A DNA stretch of 64,000 bases from Shimwellia blattae DSM 4481 = NBRC 105725 (GTDB lineage: Bacteria; Pseudomonadota; Gammaproteobacteria; Enterobacterales; Enterobacteriaceae): assembly GCF_000262305.1 (NCBI RefSeq), contig NC_017910.1, positions 1,550,001-1,614,000 of the forward strand, read 5' to 3'. The notes under the pieces are model-generated. The model did not search any database and was not told the origin of the DNA. It saw only the letters and a list, made by a program, of their open reading frames with translations. Both the position numbers and the translations under genes were made by a program. Numbering within the stretch: position 1 is the stretch's first letter; each line of letters starts with the position of its first letter. Below are positions 25,892 through 34,053 of this stretch, piece by piece.

Positions 25892-26968
25892 ATGCAGATG
25901 ACAATGCGCTGGTTCGGGCCAGATGAAGATAAGGTAACCCTCGAAAATATCCGCCAGGTTCCCGGTGTGGAAGGGGTGGTGGGTGCCTTATATGATGTAC
26001 CCGTCGGTGAAGTGTGGCCGCTGGATAAAATCGAAGCCCTGGTGGGCCAGGCTCACCGTGCCGGGCTGAAGATGGAAGTCATTGAAAGCGTGAATATTCA
26101 TGACGACATCAAAATCGGTACGCCGGAGCGGGATCGCTATATCGCCAACTACCAGCAAACCATTCGTAACCTGGCCAAATTCGGCGTGAAAGTTATCTGC
26201 TATAACTTTATGCCGGTATTTGACTGGATGAAGACCGACATGAACTATGTGCTGCCGGACGGCTCGCTGACCATGGCTTTCGAAAAGAAAGACATTGATA
26301 AGAGCCTGGAAGAGGTGGTGCGTGAAGTGCTGGATAACGCCAACGGCTTTGCCCTGCCGGGCTGGGAGCCGGAGCGTCTGGCGAAGGTTCAGGAGCTGTT
26401 TGCCCGCTACCAGGATGTGGATGACGACAAACTGCGTGAAAACCTGGTCTACTTCCTGAAGGCGGTAGTCCCGGTATGTGAAGAAGTGGGCGTGAAGATG
26501 GCGATCCACCCGGATGATCCGCCGTACTCTATCTTTGGCCTGCCGCGGATCATTAAAAACCGCGAGGATCTCGACTGGCTGTGCAACGCGGTAGACTCCG
26601 AAGCGAACGGTATTACCCTGTGCACCGGCTCGATTGCGGAAGATCCTGATAATGACGTGTGTGAAATTCTGGCTGAGTTTACCCGCCGTAAACGCATCCA
26701 TTTTGCCCACGTGCGCAATATCAAGATTATTAAAGATAAAGACTTTTATGAGAGCGCCCACCCGTCACAGTACGGCTCCCTGGATATGTACCGGGTGATG
26801 CAGGCACTGCACGACAACGGTTTCGACGGCTATATCCGTCCGGACCACGGGCGCTTTATCTGGGGTGAAACCGGCCGCCCGGGTTATGGTCTCTATGACC
26901 GTGCACTCGGTGTGACTTACCTGACGGGCCTGTGGGAAGCGCTGAACAAGCAAAAACAGCCTGCATAA
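25892..26968 (+). CDS. uxuA: Mannonate dehydratase, short Bacillus-type UxuA
   Basis: A 358-residue enzyme that dehydrates D-mannonate to 2-keto-3-deoxygluconate in glucuronate catabolism. The ATG at 25892 follows AAGAGGCG; the frame is open upstream but MQMTMRWFGPDEDKVTLENI is the family start. VICYNFMPVFDW, MAIHPDDPP and RPDHGR carry the metal- and substrate-binding residues. Length and sequence resemble the roughly 360-residue Gram-positive enzymes more than the 394-residue E. coli UxuA, suggesting acquisition by transfer. A strong terminator follows. Confidence 0.9.
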   Translation: MQMTMRWFGPDEDKVTLENIRQVPGVEGVVGALYDVPVGEVWPLDKIEALVGQAHRAGLKMEVIESVNIHDDIKIGTPERDRYIANYQQTIRNLAKFGVKVICYNFMPVFDWMKTDMNYVLPDGSLTMAFEKKDIDKSLEEVVREVLDNANGFALPGWEPERLAKVQELFARYQDVDDDKLRENLVYFLKAVVPVCEEVGVKMAIHPDDPPYSIFGLPRIIKNREDLDWLCNAVDSEANGITLCTGSIAEDPDNDVCEILAEFTRRKRIHFAHVRNIKIIKDKDFYESAHPSQYGSLDMYRVMQALHDNGFDGYIRPDHGRFIWGETGRPGYGLYDRALGVTYLTGLWEALNKQKQPA

Positions 26969-26988
26969 TCTGTCTGCTGCGTCTTACC

Positions 26989-27020
26989 AGCCCCGGGGGG
27001 ATCTCCCCGGGGCTTTTTTT
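26989..27020 (+). terminator. Terminator downstream of uxuA
   Basis: AGCCCCGGGG / CCCCGGGGCT stem followed by seven T residues on the plus strand. Confidence 0.9.
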
Positions 27021-27149
27021 ATGGTTTTTTGCCCCTACAGGGCCTGCGCGGTGGTTATCTTTTCCTGCTACCGGGCGGGGGGGAGCGAAACGTTGCCCGG
27101 ATTAAAACGCTATAATAAACACATCTTCAGTATGGCTAAGGAGGGGGAA

Positions 27150-28064
27150 ATGCGCCGTATACCGATGTGTGCTCTGTTTATTGCTCTGCTGGCCTGGCAA
27201 AGCGCGCAGGCCGTGAGTTATCCGCTCCCTCCGTACGGCAGCCGTCTGGTGGGGCAAAACCAGACGGTTACCGTAGCGCCGGGCAACCGCCTGCCTCTGG
27301 AGGCGTTTGCCGCGCAGTACGGCCAGGGGCTGAGTAATATGCTGGAGGCGAACCCCGGGGTCGATGTCTGGTTACCGCGCCCGGGAACGCAAATGATCGT
27401 GCCGCAGCAGCTGATCCTGCCGGACACGGTGCGTGAAGGGATTGTGGTGAACGTGGCGGAAATGCGGCTCTATTACTATCCACCCGGGGGCAGCAGTGTG
27501 GAAGTGTTCCCGATAGGTATCGGCCAGGCCGGGCGCGAGACCCCGCGCAACTGGGTGACCTCGGTGCAGCGTAAGCAGGAGGGCCCCACCTGGACCCCCA
27601 CCGCCAATACCCGGCGGGAATATGCCAAAGAGGGCAAAGTGCTGCCGGCTTTTGTTCCTGCCGGGCCGGATAACCCTATGGGGCAGTACGCTATCTATAT
27701 TGGCCGGCTGTATGCCATTCACGGTACTAACGCGAACTTTGGTATCGGGCTGCGGGTCAGCCAGGGGTGCATTCGCCTGCGGGATGCGGACATTAAATAC
27801 CTGTTCGACAATGTGGCGCCCGGCACCCGGGTACAGCTGATTGATCAGCCGGTGAAATACACCACCGAGCCGGACGGTAGCCGCTGGATAGAAGTGCACG
27901 AGCCGTTATCGCGCAACCGGGCAGAGTTTGACTCCGGGCGTAAAGTGCCGCTGCCTGTCACCGCAGAGATGCGCACGTTTATGGATGATCCGGCGGTCAG
28001 TTACAGTAAAGCCCAGGGGGCGCTGGAGCGCCGCTCCGGGATGCCGGTTAATCTGGGCCACTGA
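27150..28064 (+). CDS. erfK: ErfK (LdtA), L,D-transpeptidase anchoring Braun lipoprotein
   Basis: A 304-residue periplasmic enzyme that links murein to the major outer-membrane lipoprotein. A signal peptide (MRRIPMCALF to about residue 22) is followed by a LysM-like region and the YkuD domain with IHGTNANFGIG and SQGCIRLR (catalytic Cys207). The ATG at 27150 with GAGGGGG upstream was preferred over an open frame from 27021. The sequence matches E. coli ErfK closely. In E. coli erfK is next to cobT; here the two are 14 kb apart. Confidence 0.95.
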   Translation: MRRIPMCALFIALLAWQSAQAVSYPLPPYGSRLVGQNQTVTVAPGNRLPLEAFAAQYGQGLSNMLEANPGVDVWLPRPGTQMIVPQQLILPDTVREGIVVNVAEMRLYYYPPGGSSVEVFPIGIGQAGRETPRNWVTSVQRKQEGPTWTPTANTRREYAKEGKVLPAFVPAGPDNPMGQYAIYIGRLYAIHGTNANFGIGLRVSQGCIRLRDADIKYLFDNVAPGTRVQLIDQPVKYTTEPDGSRWIEVHEPLSRNRAEFDSGRKVPLPVTAEMRTFMDDPAVSYSKAQGALERRSGMPVNLGH

Positions 28065-28071
28065 CAGCAAA

Positions 28072-28092
28072 CAGCCCGCCAGTGGCGGGCTG
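28072..28092. terminator. Hairpin between convergent erfK and the APC permease gene
   Basis: CAGCCCGCCA/TGGCGGGCTG stem with no good T run on either strand; probably a bidirectional terminator of modest strength. Confidence 0.5.
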
Positions 28093-28106
28093 TCTGGTTC
28101 AGGGGG

Positions 28107-29633
28107 TTATTCGGCAAGCTCCATCGCCCCGGGTGTGCTTTGGGGGCGGGGGGCCGCCTGCTTCCAGGCATCCCCGTAAGGGGCGGTGCCTTTGTCATAG
28201 GGTTTGGCCAGCAGCATGTAGACAAAGCCCGCGCCCATCACCACGACGGTTGTCAGGATCATGGAGTAGTTAATATACCAGGCGGCGTCCGGTGTCCGCG
28301 GCCACACCATGTTGATTATCGCCCCGATACCGTAAACCAGCGCACCCAGGTTCACCAGCAGCCCCCAGCCACCAAGGGTGAACTGGCCGGTGGGGCGCCA
28401 GCCCCGCACCCGGGCAATGAGTGCTGCAATCACGATCAGCTGGAACGCGATATAGATCCCGATGGCCGCAAAACCCACAATGGTGGCGACCGCATCGGCC
28501 ATAAACAGCCCCAGGCAGACAATCGCCGCCGGGATCACGCCACTGACCAGCAGCGCAATGGAGGGCACCTGGTTGGTGGAAAGGCGGCGCAGCAGCCCGC
28601 TGCCGACAATCATCTCATCCCGGGCGTAGGCAAACAGCAGGCGACTGGCCGCCGCCTGCAGGCTGAGCACGCAGGAGATAAACGACACCATCACCACCGC
28701 CATGACCAGTTTGGAGCCCACCGGCCCGAAGGCGTTCGCCAGAATGGTCGACACCGGATCGGTATCTTCCCCGGCCAGCACTTTCTGGATATCCGGCACC
28801 GAGAGGATCAGCGCCAGGCAGGCGAACATCGCCGCCGCGCCGCCGATATAAATCGTCATCCGCATCGCTTTAGGGATGCGACGCCCGGGGTTCGGGGTCT
28901 CTTCGGCCACATCGCCGCAGGCTTCAAAGCCGTAATACTGGAACAGCCCCGCCAGAGAAGCAGCAAGGAAGGCCGGGAGGTATGAGCCGTGACTGTTCAG
29001 CCCGAAGGTATCAAACAGCACGCTGAGCGGCTGGTGGCGCTCGAACATCAGCAAATAGCCGCCCACCAGAATGGCGCCAATCAGCTCACAGAGAAAGCCG
29101 AACATGGCAACCCGGGCCAGCAGTTTTGTGCCCACCAGATTCAGGCAGGTGGAGAGCAGGATCAGGACCAGGGCGATATAGATGCTGGCGTCAGAGCTGG
29201 CGGCAAACCCCAGCATGGCGGAGAGGTACGGGCCCGCCCCCACCGCGACACCGGCGATAGTGGCGCACAGCGCCCAGGCATATACCCAGCCCACCATCCA
29301 CGCCCAGCGTTTACCCACCAGGCGGCGCGCCCAGGGGTAGACCCCGCCGGAGATCGGATACTGGGAGACTATCTCGCCAAAGACCAGACACACCAGCAGC
29401 TGGCCGCAGCCTATCAGCAAGTAGGACCAGAACATCGGCGGCCCACCGGCGGCCAGGCACAGGCCAAACAGGGTATATACCCCCACCACCGGCGAGAGAT
29501 AGGTAAAACCGAGGGAGAAGTTCTCCCACAGGCTCATGGAGCGGTTGAAGTTGGAACTGTAGCCGAGGGCGCGCAGCTGTTCGGCATCCTGATCCACAGA
29601 ACCGTGTGATTGCGATGCAGACGATCGACTCAT
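28107..29633 (-). CDS. APC-superfamily amino-acid/amine permease
   Basis: A 508-residue permease with 12 to 14 hydrophobic helices. NFSLGFTYLSPVVGVYTLFG, YPISGGVYPWARRLVG and GFEACGDVAEETPNPGRRIP are typical of the eukaryotic-like amino-acid/choline transporter branch of the APC family. It is the last gene of a minus-strand operon behind three N-demethylase genes, so an N-methylated amine or amino acid is a reasonable substrate guess. A GC-rich hairpin lies in the 103-base gap between it and the enzyme genes, which may lower its expression. Confidence 0.82.
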   Translation of the reverse strand: MSRSSASQSHGSVDQDAEQLRALGYSSNFNRSMSLWENFSLGFTYLSPVVGVYTLFGLCLAAGGPPMFWSYLLIGCGQLLVCLVFGEIVSQYPISGGVYPWARRLVGKRWAWMVGWVYAWALCATIAGVAVGAGPYLSAMLGFAASSDASIYIALVLILLSTCLNLVGTKLLARVAMFGFLCELIGAILVGGYLLMFERHQPLSVLFDTFGLNSHGSYLPAFLAASLAGLFQYYGFEACGDVAEETPNPGRRIPKAMRMTIYIGGAAAMFACLALILSVPDIQKVLAGEDTDPVSTILANAFGPVGSKLVMAVVMVSFISCVLSLQAAASRLLFAYARDEMIVGSGLLRRLSTNQVPSIALLVSGVIPAAIVCLGLFMADAVATIVGFAAIGIYIAFQLIVIAALIARVRGWRPTGQFTLGGWGLLVNLGALVYGIGAIINMVWPRTPDAAWYINYSMILTTVVVMGAGFVYMLLAKPYDKGTAPYGDAWKQAAPRPQSTPGAMELAE

Positions 29634-29736
29634 ATTGCCTTCCTTACCAGAATGACGTTCTTGTTGTGGCCCGGCGGTGCAGGTTCCGCCGGTGCAGTAA
29701 ATAGTGCGTTGTTGTTATAACCGCGAGTAGTCAGTG

Positions 29737-30777
29737 TCAGACGGCGTTTTCGGTCTCCTCGTTGTAGTGCGGATCAAACTGGGATAACCACTCCACCGCC
29801 TGGTCCCGGTAGCGGGTAAAGCCTTTGTAGTCCACCAGTTGCTGATCGAGGGTTTTCAGCACCCGGTGCATACGTTTCGCCCAGGCCGGATTGGTGGCGA
29901 TATCCTGAAGGCTGAGCATATAGGTGCGGATCGGGAAGACGATGGCGTTGCTGCGCGGCAGGCGGTGCAGCGGTTGCAGCTCAATACGCAGGTACACTTT
30001 TTCACCGGCGTTTTCCGCCGTGACGGTGGTGCGATCCGGTGCCCAGTCGGGCAGGCTCTCTGCGGAGACATCCAGCCGCGGGTTCACCGTCAGTGACCAG
30101 TTCAGGCGGCGCACCGGGTGGCCGTTGCGTAAACGCAGCAGAAACTTCAGCGCCCGGTCGAGCATGCCGCTTTCTTTGAGCAGCGGCACCGGGCCGTGGA
30201 ACTCATGCCACGCCATACCGAGGTTAAAGCGCAGGGAGTAGTCGGCGCGCTGGGTGGCGATACCCGCCCCCCAGTAGAGGGTGCCGTCGCGCTCTTCCTG
30301 TAGTACCCAGTCCCCCTGGGCCTGGCGGGTGACGTACTCCATCGGCTCGTAGGGCAGGGTCGCCGGATCGCCAAAGGTGAAGGTATCGTCGATATTCAGC
30401 AGGTTATTGGTCCAGCGCCAGCGGGTGCCGTTGCGCTCCAGGGTGAAATACTGGGGATAATCGCTGGCGTAGGAGGTCATGATAAGCTCCAGCAGATCCC
30501 ACTGGGCCTCCATCATATGGGGGGCGGAGACATAATGCATGCCCGGGTCTTTTTCGAGGGTGATAGCCCGGTCCCGGCATTCGCTGATGTAGTGCTCATC
30601 AATATCAAAGACCGCTTTCAGGGCACCATCGCCCACCGGAACATGGGGCTCCAGGTTCATGGTGTACATGTATTCGTCATCGGGGAACGGCCAGGGGGCC
30701 CGGGCAATACATTCCGGGCTGTTGGCAAAGGTGTAGTCATCACGGTAGGTTTCATCAGGGCGAAATGTAATGGTCAT
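29737..30777 (-). CDS. Heme-dependent oxidative N-demethylase alpha-type subunit (DUF3445)
   Basis: A 346-residue protein of the DUF3445 family, whose characterised member is the heme-binding, PAS-fold subunit of bacterial dimethylamine monooxygenase/oxidative N-demethylase. AHDERPF-type motifs are not visible, but the Trp- and Arg-rich core (RWRWTNNLL, MAWHEFHGPVPLL, RMHRVL) is the pattern I associate with the family. It presumably splits O2 to demethylate a secondary or tertiary amine, releasing formaldehyde. Reductase and accessory subunit genes lie immediately upstream in the same operon. Confidence 0.8.
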   Translation of the reverse strand: MTITFRPDETYRDDYTFANSPECIARAPWPFPDDEYMYTMNLEPHVPVGDGALKAVFDIDEHYISECRDRAITLEKDPGMHYVSAPHMMEAQWDLLELIMTSYASDYPQYFTLERNGTRWRWTNNLLNIDDTFTFGDPATLPYEPMEYVTRQAQGDWVLQEERDGTLYWGAGIATQRADYSLRFNLGMAWHEFHGPVPLLKESGMLDRALKFLLRLRNGHPVRRLNWSLTVNPRLDVSAESLPDWAPDRTTVTAENAGEKVYLRIELQPLHRLPRSNAIVFPIRTYMLSLQDIATNPAWAKRMHRVLKTLDQQLVDYKGFTRYRDQAVEWLSQFDPHYNEETENAV

Positions 30778-30791
30778 GGGAAGTTCTCCGT

Positions 30792-31760
30792 TCAGCAGTC
30801 AATGACGAGTCGGGTGCATTTGGCCCGGGAAACGCAGGGCATGATTTTGGTGTTACTGGCTTTGTCTTCGTCAGACAGCCAGTCGTCGGTGTGGATAAGC
30901 TCACCGTCCAGGTCCAGTACCCGGGTTTCGCACATGCCGCAGGCGCCGCCCCGGCACAGGTAGGGGATGTGGTGGCCTGCGGATTCTGCCGCTTCCAGCA
31001 GGCTCTGATCCGGGGAGACATTCACCGTTGCGCCGCTGCGGGCAAGGGTAACGCTAAAGGCCTCCCCGATGCTGCCCTGCTCCAGGAAGCGCTCGTAGTG
31101 GATATGGCTGTCGGTCCAGCCGTGATGGCGGGCGGCGTTGACCGTGTCCTGAATCATGCTTTCCGGGCCGCAGACGTAAACATCACTACCCAGTGGCCGG
31201 TCCGCCAGTACGGCGGAAATATCCAGCCGCTCGCCCTGGTCGCTGTGGTACAGGTGGATGGCGCTGCCGTATTCGGCCCGCAACTCTTCACCCAGCAGTG
31301 CGTGCTCTGTGCCGCGTACTGCAAGGTGCACCTCAAACGGCGTGCCGCGCAGGCGCAGCTCGGCCAGTTGTGAGCAGACCGGGGTGATCCCCACGCCACC
31401 GGCAATAAACAGATGCAGCCGGGCGTGCTTGCTCAGGGGGAACAGGTTCACCGGCCGCAGGACCTCCAGCTGGTCGCCTTCCTGTACGTTATCGTGCATT
31501 CGTACGGAGCCGCCCCGGCCCGTGTCGACCCGGCGCACCGCAATCTGGTAGCTGCTGGTGTTATAGGGGGAGCTCATCAGTGAGTACGCGTTACGGTAGT
31601 AGCCCGTGGCATGGGGGATCAGCACCACCAGGTTACTGCCGCCGGAGAAGGGCGGCAGGGGCTCGCTATCCAGCGGGGTGAGCGTAAAGCGCTTAATTTC
31701 CGGGGTGACATTCTCAATGCGGGAAACCCGCACGTTAAGGGTGCCGTTATGGGTATTCAT
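30792..31760 (-). CDS. PDR/VanB-type flavin, 2Fe-2S reductase of the N-demethylase
   Basis: A 322-residue reductase that passes electrons from NAD(P)H through flavin and a [2Fe-2S] cluster. RNAYSL (56-61) binds flavin, GGVGITP (121-127) starts the nucleotide domain, and the C-terminal plant-type ferredoxin domain has Cys269, Cys274, Cys277 and Cys309. It overlaps the upstream accessory gene by four bases and ends 14 bases before the heme subunit gene, so the three form one transcription unit. Confidence 0.87.
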   Translation of the reverse strand: MNTHNGTLNVRVSRIENVTPEIKRFTLTPLDSEPLPPFSGGSNLVVLIPHATGYYRNAYSLMSSPYNTSSYQIAVRRVDTGRGGSVRMHDNVQEGDQLEVLRPVNLFPLSKHARLHLFIAGGVGITPVCSQLAELRLRGTPFEVHLAVRGTEHALLGEELRAEYGSAIHLYHSDQGERLDISAVLADRPLGSDVYVCGPESMIQDTVNAARHHGWTDSHIHYERFLEQGSIGEAFSVTLARSGATVNVSPDQSLLEAAESAGHHIPYLCRGGACGMCETRVLDLDGELIHTDDWLSDEDKASNTKIMPCVSRAKCTRLVIDC

Positions 31761-32356
31761 GTGTCCAGCTCCTCTGCTTCCGGCAGTTCACCGGGGACTT
31801 CGGCATCAGCCTTGACGGCCTGGAACGCGGCAAGGCGTCGGGAGTAATGGTCACGGACGACCAGGGTCCGCTCACAGTGCGGGCAGTCAAATACCCGCTG
31901 GGTGACATTTTCGGTATAACCGCTACAGTGCACACACCACACCCGGCGCACAAAAGAGCCGCAGTGTTCGCGCAGCACTTCGTCTTTGTTGAGGTTGATG
32001 GCGTCTGCCGCCTGCATGGCGGTGCCGATAAAACTCTCAGAACCGGCCAGGTAGAGCCGGGTGCCCATGTATGACTCGGCCAGCAGGCTGTGCAGGGCGC
32101 TGACCAGGGCCTGGCTTGTGGGGTAGATTTCCGGGCTAATGCCATCAACGGCTTCTATTTCCCGCAGATAACTGTTCCCGGAGAAACTCTCCGGCGAATA
32201 AAGCACCCGGATGGTGTCGGTGTGCGGCATCTGCTCCAGTAAGCGCAATAGCGCTGCACCGCCGCTGCCCTGGCCGGCAATAATGTGGCATTTGCCACCG
32301 GCAAGGGGGTGCAGAACATCGTAAATGGGTCTGCTCTTGATACCCGTAATGAGCAT
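31757..32356 (-). CDS. DmmA-family subunit of the dimethylamine monooxygenase/N-demethylase
   Basis: A 199-residue cytoplasmic protein with two CXXC pairs near the C-terminus (Cys141/Cys144 and Cys158/Cys161), probably a zinc or rubredoxin-like site. The N-terminal part (LAGSESFIGTA) looks like a degenerate nucleotide-binding fold. The ATG at 32356 follows AGGAGG; the frame is open further but without a ribosome site. It is the first gene of the operon, about 75 bases after a sigma-54 promoter. The family name is from memory of annotated dimethylamine monooxygenase operons. Confidence 0.72.
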   Translation of the reverse strand: MLITGIKSRPIYDVLHPLAGGKCHIIAGQGSGGAALLRLLEQMPHTDTIRVLYSPESFSGNSYLREIEAVDGISPEIYPTSQALVSALHSLLAESYMGTRLYLAGSESFIGTAMQAADAINLNKDEVLREHCGSFVRRVWCVHCSGYTENVTQRVFDCPHCERTLVVRDHYSRRLAAFQAVKADAEVPGELPEAEELDT

Positions 32357-32440
32357 GGCTGTATTCCTCCTGCGCTGCTGGCCTTCCCGGCTCAGCGTTA
32401 TGTATTTTTCCACCTGTTATAAAGGTGACTTTATTGTTAA

Positions 32441-32456
32441 GCAAATGCTGTGCCAA
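32441..32456 (-). promoter_or_regulatory. Sigma-54 promoter of the N-demethylase operon
   Basis: Minus strand TTGGCAC-A-GCAT-TTGC: the -24 GG and -12 GC are separated by exactly ten bases and only one base departs from the sigma-54 consensus. It lies 85 bases upstream of the first enzyme gene, beside a gene for a sigma-54 activator. Confidence 0.85.
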
Positions 32457-32533
32457 CCAATTAACTTATTGATAATAAGCAATTTACTATTTTTCATAAC
32501 CGCAGGGTGATGGCGAAATTGCACCGGCTGTTG

Positions 32534-32546
32534 GCATTTTTGCAGC
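32534..32546 (-). promoter_or_regulatory. Candidate activator site upstream of the N-demethylase promoter
   Basis: GCATTTTTGCAGC on the plus strand shares 11 of 13 bases with GCATAATTGCAGC at 35264-35276, upstream of the regulator genes. It lies about 110 bases before the expected transcription start, the usual distance for a sigma-54 enhancer. Confidence 0.4.
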
Positions 32547-32592
32547 GCGGTAAATCAGGGGGGGAGGGCGCACTTCCGTGTGCCGGAGGGGG

Positions 32593-34053
32593 TTAACTGC
32601 GCTGAAGTTTGCGGATAAGCGTGCCGACATCGATATCAAGGTGGCGGGCGGCTTTACGCTTGCTGCCCTGCAGCTGCACCGCCTGCATGATGAGCTGGCG
32701 CTCAAACTGCTGCACGCGGGCTTTCAGATTACCGGCCAGGGTATCCGCCGCGCCATTAAGGCCGGGGGCGTTGTCCGGTGCGTGCGCGTCATGGCCGGTG
32801 GCGGGGAGCGCAGCGCACTGCCCCAGCACCTCCGGGGGGAGGTGTTGTTCCGTGGCTTCCTCGTCGGCCAGCACCGCGAGGCGCTCAAAAATATTGACCA
32901 GCTCGCGAATATTGCCGGGGTATGAATAGGCCAGTAAACGCTGGCGGCAGCACGGCGAAAGGCGCAGCGCAGGCAGGCGATCCTGGTTGATCCGCTCAAG
33001 CAGGATATCGATAAGGACCGGCAAGTCGTCCAGGTGCTGGCGCAGCGGGGGAATTTCAACCGGCAGCACCGCCAGGCGGTAGTAGAGATCGGCCCGGAAC
33101 TCACCGGATTCCACCAGGCGGCGCAGATCTTTATTGGTGGCGGTGATCACCTGGACCTGTACCGTTTTGGCCAGCGGCGAGCCCACCGACTGGATCGTGC
33201 TGTCTTCAAGGAACTTCAGCAGCTTGGCCTGCACGTGAATGGGGATCTCCCCGATCTCGTCAAGAAACAAAGTCCCCCCGGCGGCGCTTTCAATATAGCC
33301 GCGCTTGCCCCCCTGCAGGGCGCCGGTAAACGCGCCGCGCTCGTAGCCAAACATTTCCGATTCGAACAGGCTTTCCGGAATACTGCCGCAGTTAACGTGA
33401 ATAAACGGGCGATCGCCCCAGCCTGCCGCCCGGTGGATATGGCGGGCGATGACGGTTTTCCCCACCCCCGGCTCCCCCAGCAGCAGTAAGCGTGCCCGGC
33501 GGCGAAAGGCGCGCACGCCGGTATCCGCAATGCGCGAGAGCAGCGGGGAGAGGTGCAGGGCATTGTCCTGGGGATCGCCCAGCCCGCGCTCTGACGCCGG
33601 GGTAAAGTGCGGGGCACCGGAGGGGGCGCGGTTGTCCCGGTTATCCGTGTGGCGCAGCACCAGCAGGGTGTAGGGTTTTTCACTGGTGCCGGTGGGCACG
33701 GCCTGGGCACTGGTGATAAAGCTGCGCCCGTCCATGGCGCGGGCCATACCGCTGGTGGCCCCGCGCCGCATGGACAGCTGAACGTCGTCAAAATTCAGGG
33801 CCGAGCGCTGGAAAAACTCGGTATTGGCAAGGCCGGTGGCCTCCTGGCGCGACAGGCGGTTAATACGCTCGGCGGCGAGGTTCATAAAGCGGATGCGTGA
33901 ATCCCCGTCACAGAGAATGATGGCCTCACTGAAGCTGTCGAATAAGGCGTGCAGCGCCGGTGTTTCCAGTAATGCCGAGAGCACGTCACTGCTGATACTG
34001 ACCGCAGAGCGCATGCCGATTTTCATGGTGGGCAGAAAAGTATTGTCACTCAT
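32593..34053 (-). CDS. Sigma-54-dependent activator with PAS, AAA+ and Fis-type HTH domains
   Basis: A 486-residue enhancer-binding protein. An N-terminal PAS domain (about 35-135) is followed by the AAA+ domain with Walker A GEPGVGKT (193-200), the sigma-54 contact loop GAFTGA (240-245) and Walker B TLFLDEIGEI. A Fis-type helix-turn-helix at the C-terminus (KRKAARHLDIDVGTLIRKL) completes it. No receiver domain is present, so activity is set by the PAS domain or a partner. It overlaps the upstream PAS gene by four bases and likely drives the sigma-54 promoter at 32441. Confidence 0.92.
   Translation of the reverse strand: MSDNTFLPTMKIGMRSAVSISSDVLSALLETPALHALFDSFSEAIILCDGDSRIRFMNLAAERINRLSRQEATGLANTEFFQRSALNFDDVQLSMRRGATSGMARAMDGRSFITSAQAVPTGTSEKPYTLLVLRHTDNRDNRAPSGAPHFTPASERGLGDPQDNALHLSPLLSRIADTGVRAFRRRARLLLLGEPGVGKTVIARHIHRAAGWGDRPFIHVNCGSIPESLFESEMFGYERGAFTGALQGGKRGYIESAAGGTLFLDEIGEIPIHVQAKLLKFLEDSTIQSVGSPLAKTVQVQVITATNKDLRRLVESGEFRADLYYRLAVLPVEIPPLRQHLDDLPVLIDILLERINQDRLPALRLSPCCRQRLLAYSYPGNIRELVNIFERLAVLADEEATEQHLPPEVLGQCAALPATGHDAHAPDNAPGLNGAADTLAGNLKARVQQFERQLIMQAVQLQGSKRKAARHLDIDVGTLIRKLQRS

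Noticed and set aside
28140..28985. 281-codon plus-strand frame opposite the APC permease
   Set aside because: Antisense shadow rich in His, Arg and Gln; not a plausible protein.
32518..32549. Plus-strand sigma-54-like sequence TTGGCATTTTTGCAGC
   Set aside because: The GG and the first GC are six bases apart, and the ten-base spacing ends in CA before GC instead of TT, so it is not a proper sigma-54 promoter; it is better read as a protein-binding site.
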